36,186 nt of DNA from an uncultured Alphaproteobacteria bacterium (GTDB lineage: Bacteria; Pseudomonadota; Alphaproteobacteria; Rs-D84). Positions 7,383 to 14,910 of this stretch are shown here, piece by piece. Each line of letters opens with the position of its first letter. Position 1 is the first letter of the stretch. The DNA is taken from the NCBI GenBank assembly GCA_947053455.1, contig CAMRSV010000006.1:1-36186 (forward strand), read 5' to 3'. A program made the translations under genes and the position numbers. The notes below the pieces were generated by a model. It worked only from the letters and a program-made list of their open reading frames with translations, was not told where the DNA came from and ran no database searches.

Positions 7383-9035
7383 ATGAATTTGTATAAGCAT
7401 GTATCTGAATCAATAAATAAAAAACTGGGCGCGGCCGTCAATCTAGAGGTTCCACGCAACCGAGATTTTGGCGATTTTGCAACAAACGCCGCCATGGTTA
7501 TGGCAAAATCAGTTGGCAAAAATCCACGCGAATTGGCAGGAGATATTGCTGAAAAAATCGCAGAACTGCCATTTGTAGCCGAAACATCCGTTGCGGGTCC
7601 TGGGTTTATTAACATAAAGTTGCGCGACGACTTTATCTGGGACGCAGCCGGCGCGAAAGTTGATACCAACACGTCCAACGCAAAAAAAATCGATTTAGAC
7701 TATGGCGGATATAATGTGGGCAAAGCGCTGCATATCGGGCACCTGCGCACGACTATTGTTGGTGATACATTCAACCGCATTGCAAAATCATTGGGGCACA
7801 AAACAAAAAGTTACAATCATATCGGCGACTGGGGACGGCCGATGGGGCTTATAATCGCATGGATTCTGGAAAACGGCATGCCGGAAAGTGCGGCTGAATT
7901 GAATAAAATATATCCAGCATCCACCGCCCGTGCCAAGGAGGACGATGCATGGCTGCAACACGCAAAAGAAGTGACAGCCGGTCTGCAGGCGGGCGATGCA
8001 AAATATCGCGAAATATATGACGCGTTTATGAAAATATCACTGGCGCAAATGGACGAAGTGCTGCACCGTTTGAACGTTCTGCCGTTTGATGCAACAATGG
8101 GCGAACGCGGCGTGGCCGAATATGTGGCCGATACGCAAAAAATACTGGAATCAAAAAAACTGCTGGTTGAATCAGACGGGGCAATGATTGTAAATGTCAA
8201 ACGCGATGATGACACGGCGCCGATGCCACCACTAATGTTTCGAACCAGCAGCGATACCCAGACATACGCCGCAGCAGACTTGTCTGCGATATATTACCGC
8301 GCCAAGACCGACAAACCGGATATCATTGGCTATTTTACAGACTCGCGCCAGAATCTGCACTTTAACCAAGTGTTTCGCGCCGCAAAATTGGCCGATATTA
8401 CAAATGCGGAACTGTTTCATACGGGTTTTGGCGCATTGACCGGCGCCGATGGCAAGCCATTTAAAACCCGTGACGGCGGCGTGGCAGAATTACTAGATAT
8501 TTTAGATACAGCAACGGACGCAGTACGCGAACGTGTGGCCGCGGCAGGAAAAACATTGCCGGATGATACAATTGCGGCAATCGCACTGGCGGCGGTAAAA
8601 TTCAACGATTTGCTGCACGACGTTCGCGCGGATTATATATTTGACCCAAATCAGATAACCAGTTTCGAAGGACGCACCGGCCCATATATTCTGTACACCG
8701 CCGTGCGTTTGAACAGCATTTTAAGGAAAGCAGGTGACGCAGCCACCGCCAAAATGGGCGAAATGACAACGGATGAACGAAATCTGCTGATTGAGGTACT
8801 GGATTTCGAACGTACAGTACAAACCGCGTTCGACAACCGGGCAACAGACTTGATTGCAAACTATGCATATGATTTATGCCAATTGGTTAACACATTTTAT
8901 CACAATTGCCCGATTTTGCGTGATGATGTGGCCGACGCGACCCGGGTACAACGTTTGCATATCGCACGAATTGCGCGCGATACATTGACACGTGCAATTG
9001 ACCAGATGGGTCTTGTCGTGCCGGATGAAATGTAA
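7383..9035 (+). CDS. argS: Arginyl-tRNA synthetase
   Basis: A 550-residue class I synthetase. It has the N-terminal Arg-tRNA additional domain (1-80), the HIGH motif as HIGHLRTT (117-124), a GKPFKTRDGG segment in place of a canonical KMSKS (usual in many ArgRS), and a DALR anticodon-binding domain at the C-terminus ending in a short VVPDEM tail. Slightly shorter than E. coli ArgS (577). It charges tRNA-Arg in the cytoplasm. It sits 26 nt after the kinase gene and ends at its own terminator. Confidence 0.97.
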   Translation: MNLYKHVSESINKKLGAAVNLEVPRNRDFGDFATNAAMVMAKSVGKNPRELAGDIAEKIAELPFVAETSVAGPGFINIKLRDDFIWDAAGAKVDTNTSNAKKIDLDYGGYNVGKALHIGHLRTTIVGDTFNRIAKSLGHKTKSYNHIGDWGRPMGLIIAWILENGMPESAAELNKIYPASTARAKEDDAWLQHAKEVTAGLQAGDAKYREIYDAFMKISLAQMDEVLHRLNVLPFDATMGERGVAEYVADTQKILESKKLLVESDGAMIVNVKRDDDTAPMPPLMFRTSSDTQTYAAADLSAIYYRAKTDKPDIIGYFTDSRQNLHFNQVFRAAKLADITNAELFHTGFGALTGADGKPFKTRDGGVAELLDILDTATDAVRERVAAAGKTLPDDTIAAIALAAVKFNDLLHDVRADYIFDPNQITSFEGRTGPYILYTAVRLNSILRKAGDAATAKMGEMTTDERNLLIEVLDFERTVQTAFDNRATDLIANYAYDLCQLVNTFYHNCPILRDDVADATRVQRLHIARIARDTLTRAIDQMGLVVPDEM

Positions 9036-9059
9036 ATTCGGCTTAAATAAATAACATTG

Positions 9060-9085
9060 CCGCCCAAACGGGCGGTATTTTTATT
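9060..9085 (+). terminator. Intrinsic terminator of argS
   Basis: CCGCCC and GGGCGG pair around an AAAC loop, followed by TATTTTTATT. It lies 25 nt after the argS stop and just upstream of the next promoter, so the following leader RNA is a separate transcript. Confidence 0.85.
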
Positions 9086-9086
9086 C

Positions 9087-9115
9087 TTGCCCGAAAATCT
9101 GTTTTAATATAAAAT
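9087..9115 (+). promoter_or_regulatory. Promoter of structured leader RNA copy C
   Basis: TTGCCC (9087-9092), a 17-bp spacer and TAAAAT (9110-9115) form a sigma-70-type promoter. Transcription would start at about 9120-9122, at the base of the first hairpin of the leader RNA. The -35 lies within the T-rich flank of the argS terminator. Confidence 0.65.
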
Positions 9116-9119
9116 AAAA

Positions 9120-9292
9120 CCGATGCGATGAGTTGTCGCATCGGGGCGTCGAAACCCACCATTGTGTTGCCGGGGTACTGGCAAAAAATCTCCTGCAAAG
9201 TGCAGGAGGGTCGGTGAATATAAAATAACCGACGCTATTTCACAATGGATAGTTTCGAACCTCCTGCCACCTGAATTTTTAGGTGGTTTTTT
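9120..9292 (+). ncRNA. Structured pseudoknot leader RNA, copy C (upstream of serine protease)
   Basis: Helices read directly from the sequence, 5' to 3': hairpin 1, 9120-9128 with 9136-9144 (9 bp); pseudoknot strand 9159-9166; hairpin 2, 9167-9171 with 9180-9184; switch hairpin, 9190-9196 with 9202-9208; hairpin 3, 9210-9214 with 9229-9233, loop rich in GAATATA and AATAA; hairpin 4, 9234-9238 with 9249-9253, whose loop 9241-9248 pairs perfectly (8 bp) with 9159-9166; then CCTCCTGC at 9260-9267, which pairs alternatively with 9202-9209 (8 bp). A terminator follows directly. The same architecture recurs at 17875-18045 and 34220-34392. It is probably a cis-regulatory RNA; ligand and mechanism are unknown. 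Confidence 0.8.
9267..9292 (+). terminator. Leader terminator/attenuator of copy C
   Basis: CCACCT (9267-9272) pairs with AGGTGG (9281-9286) and is followed by six T. It lies between the structured RNA and the Shine-Dalgarno (AGGAG, 9295-9299) of the protease gene, the classic place for a transcription attenuator. Its stem abuts the closing helix of the leader RNA, with one shared base. Confidence 0.8.
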
Positions 9293-9304
9293 ATAGGAGA
9301 AAAA

Positions 9305-10951
9305 ATGTTTTATAAATACTTATTGGCCATACTGTTTGCCACCCATTGCATAACCGCCCACGGTGGCGTCGGTTCAATTGATGAACGAAAATATGTTGAT
9401 TGGAATTCTTATCCATATAATCAAATTGTGTATTTTTTTACACGAGAATATGGCACCTGTACCGCCCAATATGTTGCAAAAGATATAATTCTAACTGCGC
9501 GTCACTGCATTACAAAAGACACAGACTTTGACAACAACAAGCATATTGGTGAATTGTTCACAATAAAACTGCACGACGGGCGAAAAACACAAATTAAACT
9601 GGAAAAATACGGTCATGACTTTGCATCCGACGACTGGGCCTTGCTACGTGTCAAGGATACGAATTTTTTCAGCAATAACGCGTTCACGGTATCCAGCCAA
9701 TCCAAGATATTGACCGTCACCAATGCCGGCTTCGGCTATATGCGAATACTAAAAGACAACGAAATAAAAAAACTAAAACAAATTTTTAAGAAAAACGCAA
9801 AACAACACGGCCTATCTAAAACCAACTTTTTGAACCTGATAGTGCCAAGCGTGCAAGATACCAAGGCGAACGGAATACCACCGCTTATTGATTGGACAGA
9901 TGAAACAACACAATGCCTAACGGGTGCCAATCCCGATGATTGCACCCTGGAGTATAAACTGAAGGCACATATAGACTGCAAACTTATAGAAATAGATTCA
10001 AAGGATAAAATAATCAGCAGTGACTGTGATGCAATGCAGGGAAATTCCGGCGGTCCATATTTTGCAAATAACACCATATACGGCATCGTCAGCCGCGGTC
10101 GCGACAGTTTTAAGGACACGCGATATGGCAACGAATTAGCAGTCACCCCGAGTTTAATCTGGAAAAACCTGCAAAATATACTGTTGGAAAACACAAATAC
10201 CATTCAAACAATTCAGGTGACCGAAACGTCCGACATAAGCGAACAAGAATTACATCGTCGTGAACACGATTTAACCGAACGCGCAAAAAATATCGACGAC
10301 CAGTCCGACAAGGAATTTTTCTATTTTCTATCCGATGCGACCGAATACGTGGCATTGCAAAAACAATATGAACGCGCCAAGGCGCGGGAACAATCACTGG
10401 GGAACAGGCTGCTGGGGGCGTTGGCGATTGGCGCCGCGGGCATCGGCGGTCAAATGCTAATGCAGGGGCGTGCCGAACAACAGGCCGATGCGGCCGCTGA
10501 ATCCGACATGCGCGCATATATTGAAACATTTCGATGCGATTTCGGTGTGGGGCGCAATATTCGCGGCGGCACGGAAAAAATAGAACTGCCCGGTGGAAAT
10601 ACGCTGACGCAACAAAAAGCGGAATATATAAATTTGGCCAAACGCATACAAGAGGCAAAGGCTGCATTAGACATGGCGCCGGGAATAGAATCTGAATTAG
10701 TATTGGACGCGGCAAATTCCGGATTGTACGACAATGAAAGCCTGGGCCGAACGGGTGGGGCGTACACATCCGTATCACGGGCCCTGATGGACAAGGACAG
10801 TACTGATGCCGCCACGTTCACGGAACAAAAAAGCGCGGCAAAAAAGAAGGCAACAACAGGCGCAATTGTCGGCGGCGTCGGCGTTATCGGCGGTGCGGTT
10901 GGAAACATGATTATAAACCGCGATAAAGATAAAAGCGAAAGCCAAAAATAA
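9305..10951 (+). CDS. Secreted trypsin-like serine protease with Gly-rich C-terminal domain
   Basis: A 548-residue protein with a signal peptide (about 1-19) and a chymotrypsin-fold domain with a complete triad: His 67 in LTARHC, Asp 110 in DDWALL and Ser 248 in GNSGGP. A charged helical stretch follows (about 300-360), then a Gly-rich segment that could enter a membrane (about 372-388). The C-terminal domain has a conserved-looking core and ends in another Gly/Val-rich segment and a Lys-rich tail. The C-terminal part resembles domains I recall from exported proteins of gut alphaproteobacteria; its function is unknown. The protease is probably periplasmic or surface-associated. It follows the structured leader RNA and has a good Shine-Dalgarno. 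Confidence 0.85.
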   Translation: MFYKYLLAILFATHCITAHGGVGSIDERKYVDWNSYPYNQIVYFFTREYGTCTAQYVAKDIILTARHCITKDTDFDNNKHIGELFTIKLHDGRKTQIKLEKYGHDFASDDWALLRVKDTNFFSNNAFTVSSQSKILTVTNAGFGYMRILKDNEIKKLKQIFKKNAKQHGLSKTNFLNLIVPSVQDTKANGIPPLIDWTDETTQCLTGANPDDCTLEYKLKAHIDCKLIEIDSKDKIISSDCDAMQGNSGGPYFANNTIYGIVSRGRDSFKDTRYGNELAVTPSLIWKNLQNILLENTNTIQTIQVTETSDISEQELHRREHDLTERAKNIDDQSDKEFFYFLSDATEYVALQKQYERAKAREQSLGNRLLGALAIGAAGIGGQMLMQGRAEQQADAAAESDMRAYIETFRCDFGVGRNIRGGTEKIELPGGNTLTQQKAEYINLAKRIQEAKAALDMAPGIESELVLDAANSGLYDNESLGRTGGAYTSVSRALMDKDSTDAATFTEQKSAAKKKATTGAIVGGVGVIGGAVGNMIINRDKDKSESQK

Positions 10952-10982
10952 ATACGGTATTATTTTACCATATGGATTTTTC

Positions 10983-11013
10983 TTGACTTTTCTGCCGGGT
11001 TCCGTAATAATAT
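10983..11013 (+). promoter_or_regulatory. Promoter of rplM-rpsI
   Basis: TTGACT (10983-10988) is followed by overlapping -10 candidates TAATAA and TAATAT (11005-11013), with a spacer of 16-19 bp. The leader before the ATG at 11052 is about 30 nt and has an AAGGA Shine-Dalgarno. Confidence 0.65.
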
Positions 11014-11051
11014 GCACGCTTTAATAAAAAACAAACCAAGGAAAAAACAAA

Positions 11052-11525
11052 ATGGCAGCGACAAAATCGTTAAAAAAATGCGAATTGGACGCCAAATGGT
11101 ATCTGATTGACGCAACCGATTGCACACTGGGTCGTTTGGCGGCATATACTGCGAACATCCTGCGTGGCAAGCATAAGCCAACCTGGACACCGAACATGGA
11201 TTGCGGTGACCATGTTATCATCATCAACGCGGACAAGGTTGCATTGTCCGGACGCAAGGCGGAAAAGACAAAGTTCTTCTGGCACTCGCTGTGGACAGGT
11301 TCTTTGAAAGAACGCACATTGGGTCAGATGCGCAATGAAAAACCAGAAAAGTTGGTTTTCAACGCGGTAAAGCGCATGATGGGTCGCCGCACTGCGGTTG
11401 CCTTGGCAAACCAGAGACTGACAAAACTGCACGTATATGCGGGTGCAGAACACAAACACGAAGCCCAGAAACCGGTCGTCATCGATTTCGCAGGCTTGAA
11501 CCGTAAAAATAAAAGGGGCGAATAA
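11052..11525 (+). CDS. rplM: 50S ribosomal protein L13
   Basis: A 157-residue protein with the L13 landmarks: W-Y-L-I-D-A near residue 18, LGRLA, and GDHVIIINA (about 54-62). The usual KRMMGRR-type segment is close to residue 116. Normal length. It is an early-assembling large-subunit protein. It is co-transcribed with rpsI, whose start codon overlaps its stop by one base (TAATG), the usual bacterial pair. Confidence 0.97.
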   Translation: MAATKSLKKCELDAKWYLIDATDCTLGRLAAYTANILRGKHKPTWTPNMDCGDHVIIINADKVALSGRKAEKTKFFWHSLWTGSLKERTLGQMRNEKPEKLVFNAVKRMMGRRTAVALANQRLTKLHVYAGAEHKHEAQKPVVIDFAGLNRKNKRGE

Positions 11526-12004
11526 TGACAGAAGCCAAAAAAACAACGACCGCAAAAAAAGCGGCACCGGCAAAAAAGGCCGCCGTTAAAAAGGCTCCGG
11601 TTGCATCTGTAAAACTGACCGGCGCAACATACGCCACCGGCAAGCGCAAGGATTCCGTTGCACGTGTTTATCTGATGCCGGGCAAGGGCAACATCATCGT
11701 CAACGACACACCGATGACTGAATATTTCCGTCGTCCGGTACTACAAATGATTATTGCACAGCCGTTTGGTGTTACAAAACGCGAAGGTGCATACGACGTT
11801 CACGTTATGGTAATGGGCGGTGGTCTGTCGGGTCAGGCGGGTGCCGTTAAACATGGTATATCCAAAGCCTTGGAAAAGGCCGAACCGGAATTGCGCGCAG
11901 CGTTAAAGGCGGCGGGATTCCTGACACGCGACAGCCGTGTTGTAGAACGTAAACACTACGGTTTCCGAAAGGCACGTCGTTCAACACAGTTCAGCAAACG
12001 TTAA
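11525..12004 (+). CDS. rpsI: 30S ribosomal protein S9
   Basis: A 159-residue protein ending in the [21 protein letters not shown] tail that reaches the P-site tRNA. The first 30 or so residues are a Lys/Ala/Thr-rich extension before the [15 protein letters not shown] core start, as in several alphaproteobacterial S9 proteins. Translationally coupled to rplM. Confidence 0.97.
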   Translation: MTEAKKTTTAKKAAPAKKAAVKKAPVASVKLTGATYATGKRKDSVARVYLMPGKGNIIVNDTPMTEYFRRPVLQMIIAQPFGVTKREGAYDVHVMVMGGGLSGQAGAVKHGISKALEKAEPELRAALKAAGFLTRDSRVVERKHYGFRKARRSTQFSKR

Positions 12005-12030
12005 TCAAACATCGTCTGCATACGAACAAG

Positions 12031-12058
12031 AAAATCCCGCCCAATGGCGGGATTTTAA
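12031..12058 (+). terminator. Intrinsic terminator of rplM-rpsI
   Basis: AAATCCCGCC (12032-12041) and GGCGGGATTT (12046-12055) form a 10-bp stem with loop CAAT and a T-rich tail. Confidence 0.9.
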
Positions 12059-12082
12059 TTATTGAATAAATAATTTTCCCGC

Positions 12083-12111
12083 TTGCATTTACGCGCGGGT
12101 TCATTTATAAT
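12083..12111 (+). promoter_or_regulatory. Promoter of tRNA-Ser
   Basis: TTGCAT (12083-12088), an exact 17-bp spacer and a perfect TATAAT (12106-12111). Transcription would start about 10 nt before the mature tRNA end. Confidence 0.75.
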
Positions 12112-12128
12112 AAGCCACGCAACCACGC

Positions 12129-12217
12129 GGAGCGTTGGCAGAGTGGTAATGCAGCAGATTGCTAATCTGTGACCGGTTTATGTCGGTCCATAGGTTCGAG
12201 TCCTATACGCTCCGCCA
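12129..12217 (+). tRNA. tRNA-Ser(GCU)
   Basis: An 89-nt class II tRNA. The acceptor stem GGAGCGT (12129-12135) pairs with ACGCTCC (12207-12213), the discriminator is G, and CCA is encoded (12215-12217). The anticodon loop TTGCTAA gives anticodon GCU, which reads AGC/AGU. A long variable arm (ACCGGTTTATGTCGGT) is present, as required for tRNA-Ser, and the T loop is GGTTCGAGTCC. Confidence 0.97.
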
Positions 12218-12254
12218 TTTTTTATTCCCCAATGTTTTTTATTTGTATTGCCTG

Positions 12255-12318
12255 TGTCACGCACGATTACTATAAAACACAAGACAGTTCATGAAATAGA
12301 GACCGTGCCTGTGTGACA
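12255..12318. repeat. Nested inverted repeat downstream of the 125-aa gene
   Basis: TGTCAC-GCACG (12255-12265) faces CGTGC-CTGT-GTGACA (12304-12318), giving 5 + 6 paired bases across a loop of about 38 nt. It lies between tRNA-Ser and the end of the minus gene at 12321. It could be a 3' structure of that mRNA, but it lacks a T tract. Otherwise the stretch 12218-12320 holds nothing I recognise. Confidence 0.3.
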
Positions 12319-12320
12319 GA

Positions 12321-12698
12321 TTATTGATAACTTTTTTGAAACATTTGCGCCAAATGTTCATAGTATGCACAATTTTCCCTTAAAATTCGTTGATGTCGTG
12401 CTTCAAGACGCGCTTTATAACTGGCCAATTTACGACGATAAAATTTATATCCATATTCTAAATCAAATGATTTGAACACAACGGTTTCAAACTCTTCGTC
12501 GATACATGTTACCCCCTTGGTTCCTAAAACGGGTACTTTATACACAACCTCTATCATCAATTCGCCGGCCTTGTATAAATGTCTATCGCGCCATTCAACC
12601 CGTTGCTTTAATGATAACTGTCTATAAAACAATTCATGATTTGACCTTACATGCCATACAAAATATATTGGCCGAGAATCTTTAGTGGGTATGCTCAT
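12321..12698 (-). CDS. Hypothetical protein, 125 aa
   Basis: A soluble, basic and aromatic-rich protein with many Arg, Tyr and His residues. The C-terminal third looks like a charged amphipathic helix. There is no signal peptide or membrane segment. An AAGAAGGG Shine-Dalgarno lies at a good distance from the ATG, which supports real translation. I do not recognise a family. It stands alone between tRNA-Ser and cysS on the opposite strand. Confidence 0.6.
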   Translation of the reverse strand: MSIPTKDSRPIYFVWHVRSNHELFYRQLSLKQRVEWRDRHLYKAGELMIEVVYKVPVLGTKGVTCIDEEFETVVFKSFDLEYGYKFYRRKLASYKARLEARHQRILRENCAYYEHLAQMFQKSYQ

Positions 12699-12761
12699 TT
12701 TTCCCTTCTTATATCTGTTATATCTAAATATTTAACACAAATATTGTGTATTGCCGGGCAC

Positions 12762-12791
12762 TTGACTTTATTGGCCGCATTTGTGATAATA
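12762..12791 (+). promoter_or_regulatory. Promoter of cysS
   Basis: TTGACT (12762-12767), an 18-bp spacer and GATAAT (12786-12791) form a strong sigma-70 promoter whose start (about 12798) lies just upstream of the AAAGGG Shine-Dalgarno. This fixes the cysS start at 12819 and rules out the longer open frame. Confidence 0.75.
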
Positions 12792-12818
12792 TTTTACAAA
12801 GTCAAAGGGAAATCCGTT

Positions 12819-14246
12819 ATGCAAATAAAATTATTCAACACCATGAGCCGTAAAGTCGAAGAATTTAAGCCCATTACCCCCGGGCATGTCGGTTTTTATT
12901 CGTGCGGCCCTACGGTATATCACTTTGCACACATTGGAAATCTGCGCAGTTTCGTGTTGGCGGATTTGTTGAAAAGAATGTTTATTGAAAACGGATTTGA
13001 TGTCACAAATGTAATGAACATAACTGACGTAGGCCATTTGACCAGTGACGATGACGATTCCGGCGAAGACAAAATGGAAAAGGGCGCCGCCCGTGACAAC
13101 AAATCCGTATGGGATATTGCAAAATTTTATACAGACGAATTTCTGCGCGATAGTTTTGATATGAATTTATTGGAACCAACGCACCGCCCACGCGCAACAG
13201 ATTATATCAAAGAACAAATTGATTTAGTAAAAAAGTTGGAAGAACTGGGTTATACCTACGAAATACCAAATGACGGAATTTATTACGACACATCAAAGTT
13301 TGCAGGATACGGCGCATTAACCGGCGGGGCGCTGTCCGGCAACCGTGCGGGGGCGCGTGTTGAATTTAATGACGCCAAACGCAATCCAACGGATTTTGCG
13401 TTGTGGAAATTTTCACCGCGTGACAAAAAGCGCCAAATGGAATGGAACAGCCCCTGGGGCCTGGGATTCCCGGGCTGGCACGCGGAATGCAGCGCGATGA
13501 GCATGGCGTTGCTGGGTGACCACTTTGACATTCATACGGGGGGCATCGACCTGTCACGTGTGCATCACGCAAATGAAATCGCACAATCAGAACCAATTAC
13601 CGGCGAACCATGGGTGAACTATTGGGTACATTCCGAATTCTTGGTCGATAAAAGCGGCGATAAAATGTCAAAATCCGCCGGGGAATTTTTAACATTGACT
13701 GTATTGAAAAACCGCGGTTATGACCCGATGGCATATCGATATATGTTATTGCTGGGGCATTATCAGTCACAGCTAGCGTTTTCATGGGACGCGTTGGAAT
13801 CCGCATCAAACGGATATAAAAACATCGTACGTCGCGTGGCGGATTTAATTGATGCGGCGGCGGACAGCGCAGTTGACGATGCACAATACACCGCGTGGCA
13901 TGATAAAATATTGGGTGTGGTGTCGGACAACCTAAAAACGGCCGAGGCATTGGTCATGGTTCAGGAATTGTTAAAAGACACAACCATCAACGCCGCAACA
14001 AAAATAAAACTGTTTGAATTTATTGACCGCCTGTTGGGACTGCAATTCATACCGCGTGCAAACGCATTACGCGAACTGGAAAACGCGGCCGTACCCACCG
14101 AAATTCAGACCTTGGCGGATGCGCGCACCGCGGCCAAGACCGCAAAAGATTGGGCACGCGCCGACGAAATACGCGCCCAAATTGACGCGGCGGGTTGGTC
14201 AATTGTCGACACAAAGGACGGCGTAAAAATCGTTAAAAAGGCATAA
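12819..14246 (+). CDS. cysS: Cysteinyl-tRNA synthetase
   Basis: A 475-residue class I synthetase. The start at 12819 follows from the promoter, the Shine-Dalgarno and the family's usual N-terminus. Motifs are CGPTVYHFAHIGN (29-41, the HIGH site plus zinc ligand Cys 29), GWHAECSAMS (219-228, Cys 224), the GGIDLSRVHHANEIAQSE zinc/His block (241-258) and KMSKS (282-286). An alpha-helical anticodon-binding domain follows. In the usual GGIDLxFPHHENE, F-P reads R-V and E reads A here. It charges tRNA-Cys. Confidence 0.97.
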   Translation: MQIKLFNTMSRKVEEFKPITPGHVGFYSCGPTVYHFAHIGNLRSFVLADLLKRMFIENGFDVTNVMNITDVGHLTSDDDDSGEDKMEKGAARDNKSVWDIAKFYTDEFLRDSFDMNLLEPTHRPRATDYIKEQIDLVKKLEELGYTYEIPNDGIYYDTSKFAGYGALTGGALSGNRAGARVEFNDAKRNPTDFALWKFSPRDKKRQMEWNSPWGLGFPGWHAECSAMSMALLGDHFDIHTGGIDLSRVHHANEIAQSEPITGEPWVNYWVHSEFLVDKSGDKMSKSAGEFLTLTVLKNRGYDPMAYRYMLLLGHYQSQLAFSWDALESASNGYKNIVRRVADLIDAAADSAVDDAQYTAWHDKILGVVSDNLKTAEALVMVQELLKDTTINAATKIKLFEFIDRLLGLQFIPRANALRELENAAVPTEIQTLADARTAAKTAKDWARADEIRAQIDAAGWSIVDTKDGVKIVKKA

Positions 14247-14264
14247 TTTGCGCCATCTGCCTAA

Positions 14265-14294
14265 AATGCCCGGAAATTCTGGGCGTTATTTTTA
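14265..14294 (+). terminator. Intrinsic terminator of cysS
   Basis: AATGCCC (14265-14271) and GGGCGTT (14281-14287) form a stem with one G-T pair and a 9-nt loop, followed by ATTTTTAT. Confidence 0.75.
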
Positions 14295-14359
14295 TAAAAA
14301 TATCTTGAATTTGGGCGCCTTTTGATGTATATTTTCCCCCAGAATCAAGAGGAATATTC

Positions 14360-14878
14360 ATGAATTACCCATATATGCCCAAATCCACCGCGCTTTGGTT
14401 GATTGAAAACACTGCATTGACATTTGAACAAATCGCAGATTTTTGCGGCCTGCATGAATTGGAGGTAAAAAATATCGCCGATGCCGAAACATACAAGATT
14501 CAGGGTTTGAACCCAATCTTGAACGGACAGGTTACACGCGAGGATATTGAAGAATGCGAGGCAGATTCTACAAAACGCCTGACGCTGCGCGAAAACATCG
14601 TAAACGCACAAAAGGCACAGAACAAAAAGGGTGTCGGATATACGCCGAAACTGCACCGCCAAAACAGACTGGGCGGCATTTTGTGGATTATAAAAAATTA
14701 TCCGGAATTGTCCGACGGCCAGATTGCACGCCTGATGCGCAGCACAAATCCGACGGTTGCATCCGTTCGCAACAAGACGCACAAGTCTTATTCAATCATT
14801 CAAATCCAAAGCCCGATTGTACTTGGACTGGTTTCGGAATCCGCACTGCACGAAGCAATTGCAAAGGCAAAAAAATAA
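14360..14878 (+). CDS. trcR: TrcR (DUF1013) cell-cycle transcriptional regulator
   Basis: A 172-residue protein that matches the alphaproteobacterial DUF1013/TrcR family from end to end: the MPKSTALWLIENT start, the LTFEQIADFCGLHELEV helix-turn-helix (about 20-36), the YTPKLHRQNR linker and a second HTH-like part (LSDGQIARLM..TNPTVASVRN, about 117-137). TrcR of Caulobacter/Brucella associates with RNA polymerase and cell-cycle promoters. Here it lies directly upstream of rpoD (32 nt), so its product and the main sigma factor are probably made together. It is a strong marker for Alphaproteobacteria. Confidence 0.93.
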   Translation: MNYPYMPKSTALWLIENTALTFEQIADFCGLHELEVKNIADAETYKIQGLNPILNGQVTREDIEECEADSTKRLTLRENIVNAQKAQNKKGVGYTPKLHRQNRLGGILWIIKNYPELSDGQIARLMRSTNPTVASVRNKTHKSYSIIQIQSPIVLGLVSESALHEAIAKAKK

Positions 14879-14910
14879 TTTAACAAACTTTATACCCCGG
14901 GGTTTGATTT

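Noticed and set aside
9120-9292. Known riboswitch, retron RNA, type III toxin-antitoxin RNA or tmRNA as explanation of the leader RNA
   Set aside because: No known aptamer core is visible. No reverse transcriptase or toxin gene is next to any copy, there are no tandem repeats, and there is no tRNA-like end or tag frame.
10143-10778. Minus-strand open frame opposite the serine protease
   Set aside because: Composition is typical of antisense shadow; the plus strand has a complete protease triad and a promoter.
12651-12818. Longer N-terminus of CysS
   Set aside because: The promoter at 12762-12791 lies inside it and the family starts at MQIKLFNT (12819).
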